From Thermanaerovibrio acidaminovorans DSM 6589 (GTDB taxonomy: Bacteria > Synergistota > Synergistia > Synergistales > Synergistaceae): 64,000 nt of DNA. Positions 1-9,044 of the stretch are shown here, one piece after another (within the stretch, counting starts at the first letter, position 1; each line of letters starts with the position of its first letter). The stretch lies in assembly GCF_000024905.1 (NCBI RefSeq), contig NC_013522.1, positions 620,001-684,000 of the forward strand, written 5' to 3'. The notes beneath the pieces were generated by a model. It ran no database searches. It was not told where the DNA came from and saw nothing but the letters and a program-made list of their open reading frames with translations. Position numbers and translations under genes: made by a program.

Positions 1-1
1 G

Positions 2-1564
2 TACGTGATGGCCATTCGCGGCTCCGTTCAGCGGAGGCCCCAGGGGACCGAGAACCCGGACATGCCCACCGGCCAGGTGGAGGTGGTGGCCCAGGACATA
101 CTGGTGCTCTCCCCGTCCAAGCCGTTGCCCTTCGAGATAGGGGAGGCGGATCGGGTGGACGAGAACCTCCGGCTCCGATACCGGTTCCTGGACCTGAGGC
201 GGGAGAGGATGCAGCATAACCTGAGGGTTAGGAGCGCCGCCGCCCAGTTCACCCGGAACTACCTGGTCCAGAACGGGTTCCTTGAGGTGGAGACTCCCAT
301 GCTCACCAAGTCCACCCCCGAGGGGGCCAGGGACTTCCTGGTGCCCAGCCGGGTGAACCCGGGCAAGTTCTTCGCCTTGCCCCAGTCGCCCCAGATATTC
401 AAGCAGATACTGATGGTCTCCGGCTGTGACCGCTACTTCCAGATAGTCAAGTGTTTCCGGGACGAGGACCTGAGGGCGGACAGGCAGCCGGAGTTTACCC
501 AGGTGGACCTGGAGATGAGCTTCATCACCGAGGAGGACGTGTTCTCCCTGCTGGAGGGCTACATGAGGGGCCTCTTCAAGGAGATCCTGGGGGAGGAGAT
601 ACCCACCCCATTCCGCAGGATCACCTGGCGGGAGGCCATGGACCTCTACGGTAGCGACAAGCCGGACCTTCGGATCCCGGAGGCCATGGTGGACCTGACG
701 GAGGTCATGGGCTTCGAGGGGTCTCCCCTCCAGGAGGTCAAGGAGTCCGGCGGGGTGGTCAAGGGGCTTAGGCTGCCCGGCGGGGCCAAGCTATCCCGGA
801 AGGAGGTCTCCAACCTGGAGGCCAGGGCGGTTGAGCTGGGGGCTCGGGGCCTGGCGGTGATCCAGCGCAACGGGGAGGCCCTAAAGGGTCCCTTCGTGAA
901 GATCATGGACGAGGCCGCCAGGGCCAGGCTAATTGAGGCGTCGAACCTGGGTGACGGGGACGCGGTCCTCATCCTGGCTGACCGGTCCTGGAGGACCGCC
1001 TGCGAGGTCCTTGGGGCATTGAGGCTCGAGGTCTTCCGGTCCATGGGGCTGGTGGAGGAGGGCTGGCGCTTCCTCTGGGTGGTGGACTTCCCCCTTTTCG
1101 AGTGGGACCAGGAGGAGGGCCGGTACGTGTCGGTGCACCACCCCTTCACTTCCCCCAAGGAGGAGGACCTTGATCTGATGGAGAGGGACCCCGGATCGGT
1201 CCGGTCCAGGGCCTACGACCTGGTGCTCAACGGAAGCGAGGTGGGGGGAGGGTCCATAAGGATCCACCACCCGGTGGTTCAGGAGCGGGTCTTCAAGGCC
1301 CTTGGCTTCGAGGAGGAGCAGCTGAGGGACCGGTTCGGCTTCCTGTTGGATGCCCTATCCTACGGTACCCCGCCTCACGGGGGGCTTGCCCTTGGCTTCG
1401 ACCGGCTCACCATGATGCTCTGCGGCGCCAGGTCCATAAGGGAGGTAATGGCGTTCCCCAAGACCCAGAGGGCCCAGTGCCTACTGTCCGGGGCCCCGTC
1501 CCAGGTGGACAGGTCCCAGCTGGACGAGCTCTTCATAGCCAGCACCGCGGAGGAGGCCCAGTAG
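2..1564 (+). CDS. aspS: Aspartyl-tRNA synthetase, 5' end cut by window
   Basis: Charges tRNA-Asp (or tRNA-Asp/Asn if non-discriminating) with aspartate in the cytoplasm. The reading frame is already open at base 2. The first visible residues match the end of the N-terminal anticodon-binding OB fold (the NPDMPTGQVEV stretch), so roughly 70-80 N-terminal residues lie upstream of the window. Class II motifs follow: RYRFLDLRR, the catalytic block ETPMLTKSTPEGARDFLVPSR, FRDEDLRADRQPEFTQVD (motif 2), the bacterial GAD insertion in the middle, and GLALGFDRLTMMLCG (motif 3) near the end. About 520 residues are visible; the family is usually about 590. The in-frame GTG/ATG at the left edge should not be taken as the start. 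Confidence 0.96.
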   Translation, partial: YVMAIRGSVQRRPQGTENPDMPTGQVEVVAQDILVLSPSKPLPFEIGEADRVDENLRLRYRFLDLRRERMQHNLRVRSAAAQFTRNYLVQNGFLEVETPMLTKSTPEGARDFLVPSRVNPGKFFALPQSPQIFKQILMVSGCDRYFQIVKCFRDEDLRADRQPEFTQVDLEMSFITEEDVFSLLEGYMRGLFKEILGEEIPTPFRRITWREAMDLYGSDKPDLRIPEAMVDLTEVMGFEGSPLQEVKESGGVVKGLRLPGGAKLSRKEVSNLEARAVELGARGLAVIQRNGEALKGPFVKIMDEAARARLIEASNLGDGDAVLILADRSWRTACEVLGALRLEVFRSMGLVEEGWRFLWVVDFPLFEWDQEEGRYVSVHHPFTSPKEEDLDLMERDPGSVRSRAYDLVLNGSEVGGGSIRIHHPVVQERVFKALGFEEEQLRDRFGFLLDALSYGTPPHGGLALGFDRLTMMLCGARSIREVMAFPKTQRAQCLLSGAPSQVDRSQLDELFIASTAEEAQ

Positions 1565-1601
1565 GTACGACCCTTAAACCCCATTAGGGAGGTGTCTTAC
1601 G

Positions 1602-2279
1602 GTGCTTAAGGTGAGGTTCCTTGGACACGCGGCTTTTCACTTGGAGGGGGACGGGTTCAGCGCCCTGGTGGATCCGTTCTTGAGTGGCAACCCCGCATGT
1701 GCCGGGGCGGAGGGGATAGAGCCCCAGTGGATATTCGTCACCCACGGCCATGGGGATCACCTGGGTGACACGGTGTCCATCGCCAAGAGGACCGGGGCCA
1801 CGGTGGTGTGCAACTACGAGCTCTCCCTGATCCTGGGTAGGCAGGGGGTCAACACCATGGGGATGTACTTCGCCGGCAGGACCCAGATGCCCTTCGGGAC
1901 CGTGAGGATGGTGAAGGCCCTTCACGGCTCCGGGGTGGTGGAGGGGGACCGGGTGCTCTACGGAGGGCTGGCGTGCGGGTTCGTGATAGAGGCCTGTGGC
2001 GTGAAGGTCTATCACGCGGGGGACACGGGGCTTACCTCCGACATGGCTCTCCTGGCTCAGGATGGGATAGACCTGGCCCTTCTGCCCATAGGGGGCTTCT
2101 ACGTGATGGATTGCGAGGACGCCGCCCGGGCGGTGGGGATGATAAGGCCCAAGCGGGTGGTGCCCATGCACTACGACACGTTCCCCCCCATAAAGGCGGA
2201 CCCTCGTAGGTTCGCCCAGCTGGTGGGGGACCTGGCGGAGGTTAGGGCGCTCAAGCCCGGGGAGGAGATGGAGCTGTAG
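1602..2279 (+). CDS. UPF0173 family metal-dependent hydrolase
   Basis: A 225-residue metallo-beta-lactamase-fold protein of the UPF0173 (YtkL-like) family, with unknown substrate. The metal-binding signature THGHGDHLGD sits near residues 48-57. A second histidine is in the KALHGSG segment, an Asp in YHAGDTGL, and a final His in VVPMHYDTFPP. The GTG start is chosen because a GGGAGGTG ribosome site lies just upstream. The gene begins 37 bases after aspS on the same strand and is followed by a strong terminator, so it probably ends that transcription unit. Function beyond hydrolysis is not established. Confidence 0.9.
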   Translation: MLKVRFLGHAAFHLEGDGFSALVDPFLSGNPACAGAEGIEPQWIFVTHGHGDHLGDTVSIAKRTGATVVCNYELSLILGRQGVNTMGMYFAGRTQMPFGTVRMVKALHGSGVVEGDRVLYGGLACGFVIEACGVKVYHAGDTGLTSDMALLAQDGIDLALLPIGGFYVMDCEDAARAVGMIRPKRVVPMHYDTFPPIKADPRRFAQLVGDLAEVRALKPGEEMEL

Positions 2280-2297
2280 GTTCGGGGAGGGATGCAG

Positions 2298-2337
2298 ACC
2301 AGGGGACGGGCCTCAAGTCGGTCCCCTGGTTTTAATT
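2298..2337 (+). terminator. Rho-independent terminator after the UPF0173 gene
   Basis: A perfect 10-bp stem (ACCAGGGGAC pairing with GTCCCCTGGT) with a 13-base loop is followed by TTTTAATTT. It separates the plus-strand unit from the convergent RpiR-family regulator. Confidence 0.85.
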
Positions 2338-2347
2338 TGGGTCTAGG

Positions 2348-3214
2348 TCAGTACTTGAGGCCGAACACCGGGTGGAAGATCCGCTCGTCGTGGAGGAACC
2401 GGGCCTGTTCCTCCAGGGCCTTCTTTGCCCTGTCCCCCATCCTTATGGCCAGGATGGAGGTGAGCACGTGGACCAGGAAGAGGGGGCCTATGATGCTGCT
2501 CCCGAAGGTGGGGGAGGAGGCGGAGACGAAGAGGGACAGGTCCGCGAACCGGCAGACCGGTGCGGCGGGGCTGTCGGTGATGGATATTATTCGGCAGCCG
2601 TTGGAGTGGGCGATCTCCACCGACTCGGTGACCTCCACCACGTAGCTGGGCAACTCGCACACCACCAGCAGGTCCCCCTCCCGGGCCACCCGGACCTGTT
2701 CGTGCAGGGTTAGGGTGCCCCGCTTGAGGAGGAAGGAGTTTAGGTTCATGACCCTAAGTCGCACCTGGAGGGACTCCGCCACCATGGAGGAGATGCCCCA
2801 TCCGAGGCAGTATATGTTGTTGGCCTCGGTGACCATCTGGCAGAAGGAGGCGGAGCTGGCGGCGGACATCTGGGTCCAGGTGTCGTCCAGGTTGGCGTGT
2901 TCCATCTTGTAGATGGTGTCCGGCAGGCTGTCCTCCGAGTTGGACACCTTGGCCAGCATGGCGGCGGGGTTCACCTGTTCCAGGATTGCCCTCTGGAGGG
3001 CGTCCTTGAGCTCCGAGTAGCCCTCGAAGCCCAGCATCCGGGCCACCCGGACCAGCTGGGCCTTGGAGACCTTCAGGTCCTCCGCCACGTCCCCTATGGA
3101 CCTGAAGGCCGCCTCCCTCATGTTGGACAGCAGGTACTCCACCACCCGCCTTGCCTTGTTGGGCATGCTGTCTATCCTGTCCATCATCAGCGCCTGAAGC
3201 TGGGCACTGTCCAT
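2348..3214 (-). CDS. MurR/RpiR-family transcriptional regulator
   Basis: A 288-residue regulator with an N-terminal RpiR-type helix-turn-helix (about residues 1-77; the SKAQLVRVARMLGFEGYSELK segment is the recognition region). A C-terminal SIS phosphosugar-binding domain follows (about 110-250; NIYCLGWGISSMVAESLQ is the nucleotide-like loop). Such proteins sense sugar phosphates or, in some lineages, amino-acid-derived ligands. ATG start with GGGGTGG upstream. It stands alone, downstream of and co-directional with the VOR operon but separated from it by a hairpin, so its target cannot be read from context. It might act on the neighbouring fermentation operon; that is a guess. Confidence 0.88.
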   Translation of the reverse strand: MDSAQLQALMMDRIDSMPNKARRVVEYLLSNMREAAFRSIGDVAEDLKVSKAQLVRVARMLGFEGYSELKDALQRAILEQVNPAAMLAKVSNSEDSLPDTIYKMEHANLDDTWTQMSAASSASFCQMVTEANNIYCLGWGISSMVAESLQVRLRVMNLNSFLLKRGTLTLHEQVRVAREGDLLVVCELPSYVVEVTESVEIAHSNGCRIISITDSPAAPVCRFADLSLFVSASSPTFGSSIIGPLFLVHVLTSILAIRMGDRAKKALEEQARFLHDERIFHPVFGLKY

Positions 3215-3462
3215 AATGCCACCCCTTCCGAGAACTTTTGTTTATAATTAAATTATCCCAACCGGGGAATTGCGTTCATTTTTGGTCATCAATTGGGGGG
3301 ACCTACCGGGTTTTATGGGGCACAGAGGGAGCTCAGCTAAACCCATTGGAGACACATGTTCAAGATCCCATGTACATTATAGTACCTGAAGGGGTAAAAA
3401 GAAACTGATTTTCCGTATGGATTACATGTTCCATGGTGACAAGGTTGAGGTGATGGGGTAGT
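3215..3462. other. Intergenic region with rpiR promoter candidate
   Basis: No credible gene. On the minus strand a perfect TATAAT lies at 3381-3376, without a convincing -35 box 16-18 bases upstream. It would give a leader of about 150 bases for the RpiR gene. The stretch near 3240-3260 is AT-rich and could hold a closer promoter, but no good pair of hexamers is visible. Confidence 0.4.
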
Positions 3463-3488
3463 GGGGAGGGTCCTCTAGGACCCTCCCC
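3463..3488 (-). terminator. Strong hairpin after the VOR operon
   Basis: A perfect 11-bp stem (GGGGAGGGTCC with GGACCCTCCCC) around a 4-base loop lies 17 bases past the last gene of the oxidoreductase operon. No U-run follows on the minus strand, so it may stabilise the mRNA 3' end or terminate inefficiently. Confidence 0.55.
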
Positions 3489-3504
3489 GGTTGCTGGAGG
3501 GGTA

Positions 3505-4062
3505 CTACTTTGAGGCAACCGCCGCCTTGGCGGTCTCGAAGCCCCGCTCGATGGCGTTCTTGTTCACCTCTATGAGGGCCGCCTTGCCGCCCGCGGAGAG
3601 CTTCTTCTCCAGGGCCTTTACGATGCTCTCCTTGGAGACCACCCCGGTGGCCCCCGCCACGGCGCCCAGCATGACCATGTTGGCCACCTTGAGGTTGCCC
3701 AGCTTCTCGGCGATCTCGTTGCAGGGGACCTTGACGGAGACCAGGTCGGTTCGTTGGGGCTCCCGGTCTATGACGGACTGGTTTATAAGCAGACACCCGT
3801 TGGGGGTCACCGCGGGCTCGAACTTGACCAGGGAGGGGATGTTCATGGCCACCACCACCTCCGCGTCGTTGGTGACCGGGGAGGCCACCTCCTGGTCGCT
3901 TATGACCACCGTGCAGTTGGCGGTTCCACCCCTCATCTCCGGGCCGTAGGAGGGCATCCAGGTGACGTGCTTGCCCTCCAGCATGCCCGCATAGGAGATT
4001 ATCTGTCCCATGAGCATGACGCCCTGGCCGCCGAAGCCGGCGAAGATCATACGAGTGTTCAT
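3505..4062 (-). CDS. 2-oxoacid:acceptor oxidoreductase, gamma subunit
   Basis: A 185-residue gamma subunit of a four-subunit pyruvate/2-ketoisovalerate-type ferredoxin oxidoreductase. The glycine-rich FAGFGGQGVMLMGQ near the N-terminus and the MRGGTANCTVVIS segment are typical of the family. The gamma chain helps bind CoA and packs against the alpha and beta chains. It is the last gene of the operon, 3 bases after the beta subunit. The context (aminotransferase, butyrate kinases) favours branched-chain 2-oxoacids over pyruvate, by inference. Confidence 0.93.
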   Translation of the reverse strand: MNTRMIFAGFGGQGVMLMGQIISYAGMLEGKHVTWMPSYGPEMRGGTANCTVVISDQEVASPVTNDAEVVVAMNIPSLVKFEPAVTPNGCLLINQSVIDREPQRTDLVSVKVPCNEIAEKLGNLKVANMVMLGAVAGATGVVSKESIVKALEKKLSAGGKAALIEVNKNAIERGFETAKAAVASK

Positions 4063-4065
4063 GGT

Positions 4066-4815
4066 CTACTCACCCACCTTGTCCACGAATACTCCCAAGG
4101 GATACTCGGGAACCATGTTCTCCTCCAGCCACTTGAGGGACTTGACCGGGTCCATTCCCCAGTTGGTGGGGCAGGTGGATAGCACCTCCACCATTCCGAA
4201 CCCGATGCCCCTCACCTGGGCCAGGAAGGCCTTCCGGATGGCCTCCTTGGTCTTCCTGACGTCCTGGGGGGTGTTGACCTTGGTCCGGGCCAGGTAGGCC
4301 ACGCCCCGGGTCTCCTTGATGATCTCCGAGACCCTAAGGGGGTACCCGTCGTTCTCCGCCTTCCTGCCGTAGGGGGTGGTGGTGCTCTTCATCCCCAGCA
4401 GGGTGGTGGGGGCCATCTGGCCGCCGGTCATGCCGTAGATGGCGTTGTTGACGAAGATGGTGGTTATCTTCTCACCCCGGTTGGCGGCGTGGACTATCTC
4501 GGCGGTGCCGATGGCGCCCAGGTCCCCGTCCCCCTGGTAGGTGAAGACGTACAGGTCCGGCCTGGCCCTCTTTATGCCCGTGGCCACCGCCGGGGCCCTG
4601 CCGTGGGCGGCGATGGTGCCGTCGGTGTCGAAGAACTCGTAGGCGAACACCGAGCAGCCGATGGGGGCCACGGTGATGGTGTTCTCCCTCATGTCAAGCT
4701 CGTCCAGCACCTCCGCCACCAGCCGGTGGATAACCCCGTGGGTGCAACCGGGGCAGTAGGTGAACTCCCTCATGGTGAGGCTCTCGGGCCTCTTCATAAC
4801 AACCTGGAAAGTCAT
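4066..4815 (-). CDS. 2-oxoacid:acceptor oxidoreductase, TPP-binding beta subunit
   Basis: A 249-residue beta chain that binds thiamine diphosphate and takes part in oxidative decarboxylation of a 2-oxoacid to acyl-CoA with reduction of ferredoxin. The YCPGCTHGVIHR motif, APIGCS, the TPP/Mg motif QGDGDLGAIGTAEIVHAAN and the NNAIYGMTGGQMAPTT stretch are all present. The ATG is preceded by GGAGGTAAG. It sits between the alpha and gamma genes with spacings under 10 bases, so the chains are co-translated. No ferredoxin domain is fused; that role belongs to the separate small gene upstream. Confidence 0.94.
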   Translation of the reverse strand: MTFQVVMKRPESLTMREFTYCPGCTHGVIHRLVAEVLDELDMRENTITVAPIGCSVFAYEFFDTDGTIAAHGRAPAVATGIKRARPDLYVFTYQGDGDLGAIGTAEIVHAANRGEKITTIFVNNAIYGMTGGQMAPTTLLGMKSTTTPYGRKAENDGYPLRVSEIIKETRGVAYLARTKVNTPQDVRKTKEAIRKAFLAQVRGIGFGMVEVLSTCPTNWGMDPVKSLKWLEENMVPEYPLGVFVDKVGE

Positions 4816-4822
4816 ATCCGGC

Positions 4823-5884
4823 TTACCTCCCCAGCTTAGAGTTTAGGGCCCCGAGGATCTCGTCGGGGGTGGGGACAACCCCGCCCATCCGCTTGAAGAA
4901 CTCTATGGGGGCGTTGTCCTTCACCGCCAGCTTCACGTCCTCCAGCATCTGCCCCATGTTCATCTCCGCGTCGAAGATCAGCTTCTTGCCCTTGGAGAGC
5001 TCCTCCAGGCGCTTGTAGGGGAAGGGCCAGATGGTGATGGGCCTGAAGAGCCCCGCCTTTATGCCCTGTTCCCTGGCCTGGTCCACCACGCTCTTGGCTA
5101 TCCGGGCCACGGTGCCGAAGGCGGTGATAACCACCTCCGCGTCCTCGAGCCGGTACTCCTCCCACCGGGTCTCGTTCCGCTCCATCTCCTCGTACTTGGC
5201 CACCAGCGCCAGGTTCATCTGCTCCAGCCGGTAGGGATCCAGGTCGAAGGGGGCCACGACCCTCTTCTGGCGGCCCTTGTTGCCCTTGAGGGCCCAGGTG
5301 TCGTGGGTGGGTAGCTGGGACAGGTCAACGAAGTCCGGGAAGGTAACGGGCTCCATGATCTGGCCGATGACCCCGTCCGCCACGATGAGGGTGGGGTTCC
5401 GGTACTTGTCCGCCAGGTCGAAGGCCAGCACCGTCAGGTCCACCGCCTCCTGGACGGTGGAGGGGGCCAGGACTATCAGCTTGTAGTCCCCGTGTCCGCC
5501 CCCCTTGGTGGCCTGCCAGTAGTCCCCCTGGGAGGGCTGGATGTCCCCCAGCCCCGGTCCTCCGCGCACCACGTTGACCAGCACCGCCGGCAGCTCCGCG
5601 CAGGCCATGTAGGAGACCCCTTCCTGCATGAGGCTGTAACCCGGCGAGGAGGTGGAGGTCATGACCCGGGTGCCCGTGCAGGCGGCCCCGTAGACCATGT
5701 TTATGGTGGCCACCTCGCTCTCGGTCTGGAGGAAGGTGCCGTTCACCTCCGGCATCCGTTTGGACATGTACTCCGGGAGCTCGTTCTGAGGCGTTATGGG
5801 GTAGCCGAAGAACAGCCTGCAGCCCGCCCTAACGGCCGCCTCTCCCATGGCTTCAGTTCCCTTTACCAAAACTCTCTCGGCCAT
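4823..5884 (-). CDS. vorB: 2-oxoacid (3-methyl-2-oxobutanoate type) oxidoreductase alpha subunit
   Basis: A 353-residue alpha chain most like VorB, the catalytic partner of the TPP-binding subunit in branched-chain 2-oxoacid:ferredoxin oxidoreductase. Landmarks are FFGYPITPQNELPEYM, the glutamate-containing QTESEVATINMVYGAA, TSTSSPGYSLMQEG and VVRGGPGLGDIQPSQGDY. The C-terminal third carries the transketolase C-like domain. The start ATG has GGGAGGGG 8 bases upstream. It lies between the ferredoxin subunit and the beta subunit. Substrate choice is inferred from family resemblance and from the butyrate kinase neighbours. Confidence 0.92.
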   Translation of the reverse strand: MAERVLVKGTEAMGEAAVRAGCRLFFGYPITPQNELPEYMSKRMPEVNGTFLQTESEVATINMVYGAACTGTRVMTSTSSPGYSLMQEGVSYMACAELPAVLVNVVRGGPGLGDIQPSQGDYWQATKGGGHGDYKLIVLAPSTVQEAVDLTVLAFDLADKYRNPTLIVADGVIGQIMEPVTFPDFVDLSQLPTHDTWALKGNKGRQKRVVAPFDLDPYRLEQMNLALVAKYEEMERNETRWEEYRLEDAEVVITAFGTVARIAKSVVDQAREQGIKAGLFRPITIWPFPYKRLEELSKGKKLIFDAEMNMGQMLEDVKLAVKDNAPIEFFKRMGGVVPTPDEILGALNSKLGR

Positions 5885-5923
5885 CTACGTTCCCCTCCCA
5901 ATCTTGGTTTGGACCCAGCTCTC

Positions 5924-6154
5924 TTAAGCGTTCTCCACTTCCTTGTAGACGGTTATGCAGACGTCGGGGCATATGTTGTAGCAGAACCCGCAACCGATGC
6001 ACTTGTCCACGTGCTTCGCCTCCGCCGGGTGGTAGCCCTTGTTGTTGAAGTTGTCCCCGAACTCGATGACCTTCATGGGACACACGCTCACGCAGAGCCC
6101 GCAGCCCTTGCACCTCTCCTGATCGATTTCGATCTTTCCCTTGGCCTTTGCCAT
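5924..6154 (-). CDS. 4Fe-4S ferredoxin-type delta subunit
   Basis: A 76-residue two-cluster ferredoxin subunit. It carries CKGCGLCVSVCP and CIGCGFCYNICP, each a CxxCxxCxxxCP cluster signature. It would pass electrons from the TPP site of the oxidoreductase to free ferredoxin. The ATG at 6154 is preferred because the ribosome site GGAGGTG is well spaced from it; the in-frame GTG at 6163 overlaps that site. It is the first of the four oxidoreductase genes, directly downstream of the P-loop protein. Confidence 0.94.
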   Translation of the reverse strand: MAKAKGKIEIDQERCKGCGLCVSVCPMKVIEFGDNFNNKGYHPAEAKHVDKCIGCGFCYNICPDVCITVYKEVENA

Positions 6155-6178
6155 CCCGCTCACACCTCCGTAAAGGGT

Positions 6179-6832
6179 CTATATTTCCATCCGCATGAAC
6201 CGGCGTATCTTGAAGACCGGGAACCGAAGGCCCTGGACGTCCAGGAAGTCCGGCACCACCGTGTACTTCACCGGTATGGACAACCTCTCCGACGCCTCCG
6301 CCAGGACCTCCTCCCCCCGACGGATCAGGTCCGGGGTGGTCTCCCTGGAGAGGTTGGGGTTGTTTATCAGGTAGTCCACCTTGAGGTCCGCCACCCGGGA
6401 GAGGTCATTGAGGGCCCTCTCGATCCCCGCCACAGTGGAGGAGAAGGGACGGGCCACGTTGACCACCATGGATATCTCGCAGTCCCCCAGGTGGGGCTTC
6501 AGATAACCGAGCACCACCACGCCCCCCTCCTCGCCCCCCACGTCCATCACCGTCTTATACTCCTGTCGCTCCAGGTAGCCCCTGGCGGCGCCGGTGATGA
6601 CCGGAAGGTCCCCATTTCTCAACGCCCCCTTTGGGTACACGGGGGTGAGCCCCATCTCCTCCAGCTCCTCCGCCACGTCCCGGCTCCTGAAGTAGGGGGA
6701 GATTATGTCCCCGTCCACTATGGCCACCTGGGGGTGCTGGCTCCGGAGGTACAGGGCCCAGTTTATGGCCATCTCGGTCTTGCCGCTTCCGAACAGGCCG
6801 ATGAAAGCGTAGTTCTTCCTCAGTTGGGTCAC
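6179..6832 (-). CDS. P-loop NTP-binding protein of unknown function
   Basis: A 217-residue protein with an N-terminal Walker A loop GLFGSGKTEMAIN (about residues 13-25), a following acidic strand AIVDGDIISPYFRSR, and a Walker B-like VMDVGGEEGG near residue 95. The fold looks like the SIMIBI/MinD-CobB class of P-loop proteins, with NNPNLSRE in the position of a base-recognition loop. It has no transmembrane segments. GTG start with TAGGAGG upstream. It sits between the butyrate kinases and the ferredoxin subunit with gaps of about 10-25 bases, so it is translated with the fermentation enzymes. A role in metal or cluster delivery, or in regulation of the oxidoreductase, is speculation. Confidence 0.75.
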   Translation of the reverse strand: MTQLRKNYAFIGLFGSGKTEMAINWALYLRSQHPQVAIVDGDIISPYFRSRDVAEELEEMGLTPVYPKGALRNGDLPVITGAARGYLERQEYKTVMDVGGEEGGVVVLGYLKPHLGDCEISMVVNVARPFSSTVAGIERALNDLSRVADLKVDYLINNPNLSRETTPDLIRRGEEVLAEASERLSIPVKYTVVPDFLDVQGLRFPVFKIRRFMRMEI

Positions 6833-6842
6833 GCTGGGCCTC

Positions 6843-7946
<1,104 letters not shown>

Positions 7947-7954
7947 TTAGTGGC

Positions 7955-9043
7955 TTAGTTTGAACCCCCGGCGGAGAAGGTGAACTCCTTCGCCGCCTCC
8001 TGGCCGGTCATCACCCGCAGGGCCCCGTACGCCAGGGCCTCCATCTCCATCTCTCCCGGCACGGTGAACACCCGGGCGAAGCGCCCCACCCGGGACTGGA
8101 TCATCTGGACGAACCGATCGCTGTGGGCCATCCCGCCGGTGATGACGATGCAGTCCACCCTGCCCTTGAGGGCCACGCACATGGCCCCTATCTCCTGGGC
8201 TATCTGGTAGGCCATGGCCTCTATGACCTCCAACGCCTTGGGGTCCTCCTGGGCCATCTTGAAGGCCTCCCGGAGGTCATTGGTCCCCAGGTAGGCCACC
8301 AGCCCCCCTTTGCCCACGAAGGTCTTCTTGAGCTGGTCCTTGGTGTACTGTCCCGAGTAGGCCACCTTGACCACGTCGCCCACCGGGAGCTCCCCGGACC
8401 TCTCCACGCTGAAGGGGCCCTCGTCGTTGGCGTTGTTCACGTCGAACATGCGTCCCCTCTCGAAGGGGGCCACGGAGATGCCGCCCCCCAGATGGGCTAT
8501 CACCATGTTGGTCTCGTTGAAGGGGCGCTTGAGCTCCTCCTCCGCCACCTTGATGCCCACCACCCGCATGTTGGATATGTGGGACAGGCACTTGCGCTCC
8601 AGGTCCTTTATGCCCGATATGCGGGCCACCGGATCCATCTCGTCCACGCTGACCGGATCGGTAACGTAGACCGGGATGGGCTTGGAGGCCTTCCGGGCCA
8701 TGTCCAGCCCTATCACCGCCGCCAGGTTGGACGCGTGTTGCACCCTGGCGTGGTGGAGCAGGAAGTCCTCCATGGCCTGGTTGGCCAGGTAGGTGCCGCT
8801 CTCCAGTGGTGGCAGTATCCCCCCCCGGGCGGCTATGGCGTCCAGCTGATCCAGCGACACCCGGTTCGTCGCCAGGAAGTCCATTATGGCCCTCTCCCGG
8901 AGCTCCCGCTGGTCCATAAGGGTCTCGTACCGGTCCAGCTCCTCCGCCGGGTGGGACAGGTTCTCCTGGGATATCCTATCCCTGTCCTCGAAGAGGGCCA
9001 CCTTGGTGCTGCTGGATCCGGGGTTTATGACCAGTATCTTCAT
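7955..9043 (-). CDS. buk: Butyrate kinase, copy 2
   Basis: A 362-residue paralogue of the neighbouring kinase, starting with an almost identical [20 protein letters not shown]. The AHLGGGISVAPFERGRMFDVNNANDEGPFSVERSG and VITGGMAHSDRFV motifs are conserved. The two copies have diverged over most of their length, so this is an old duplication rather than a recent one. The start ATG lies next to the stop of the aminotransferase (ATGTAAC then ATG), which implies tight translational coupling. Different chain-length or branching preference for the two copies is plausible but not visible in sequence. Confidence 0.93.
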   Translation of the reverse strand: MKILVINPGSSSTKVALFEDRDRISQENLSHPAEELDRYETLMDQRELRERAIMDFLATNRVSLDQLDAIAARGGILPPLESGTYLANQAMEDFLLHHARVQHASNLAAVIGLDMARKASKPIPVYVTDPVSVDEMDPVARISGIKDLERKCLSHISNMRVVGIKVAEEELKRPFNETNMVIAHLGGGISVAPFERGRMFDVNNANDEGPFSVERSGELPVGDVVKVAYSGQYTKDQLKKTFVGKGGLVAYLGTNDLREAFKMAQEDPKALEVIEAMAYQIAQEIGAMCVALKGRVDCIVITGGMAHSDRFVQMIQSRVGRFARVFTVPGEMEMEALAYGALRVMTGQEAAKEFTFSAGGSN

Positions 9044-9044
9044 G

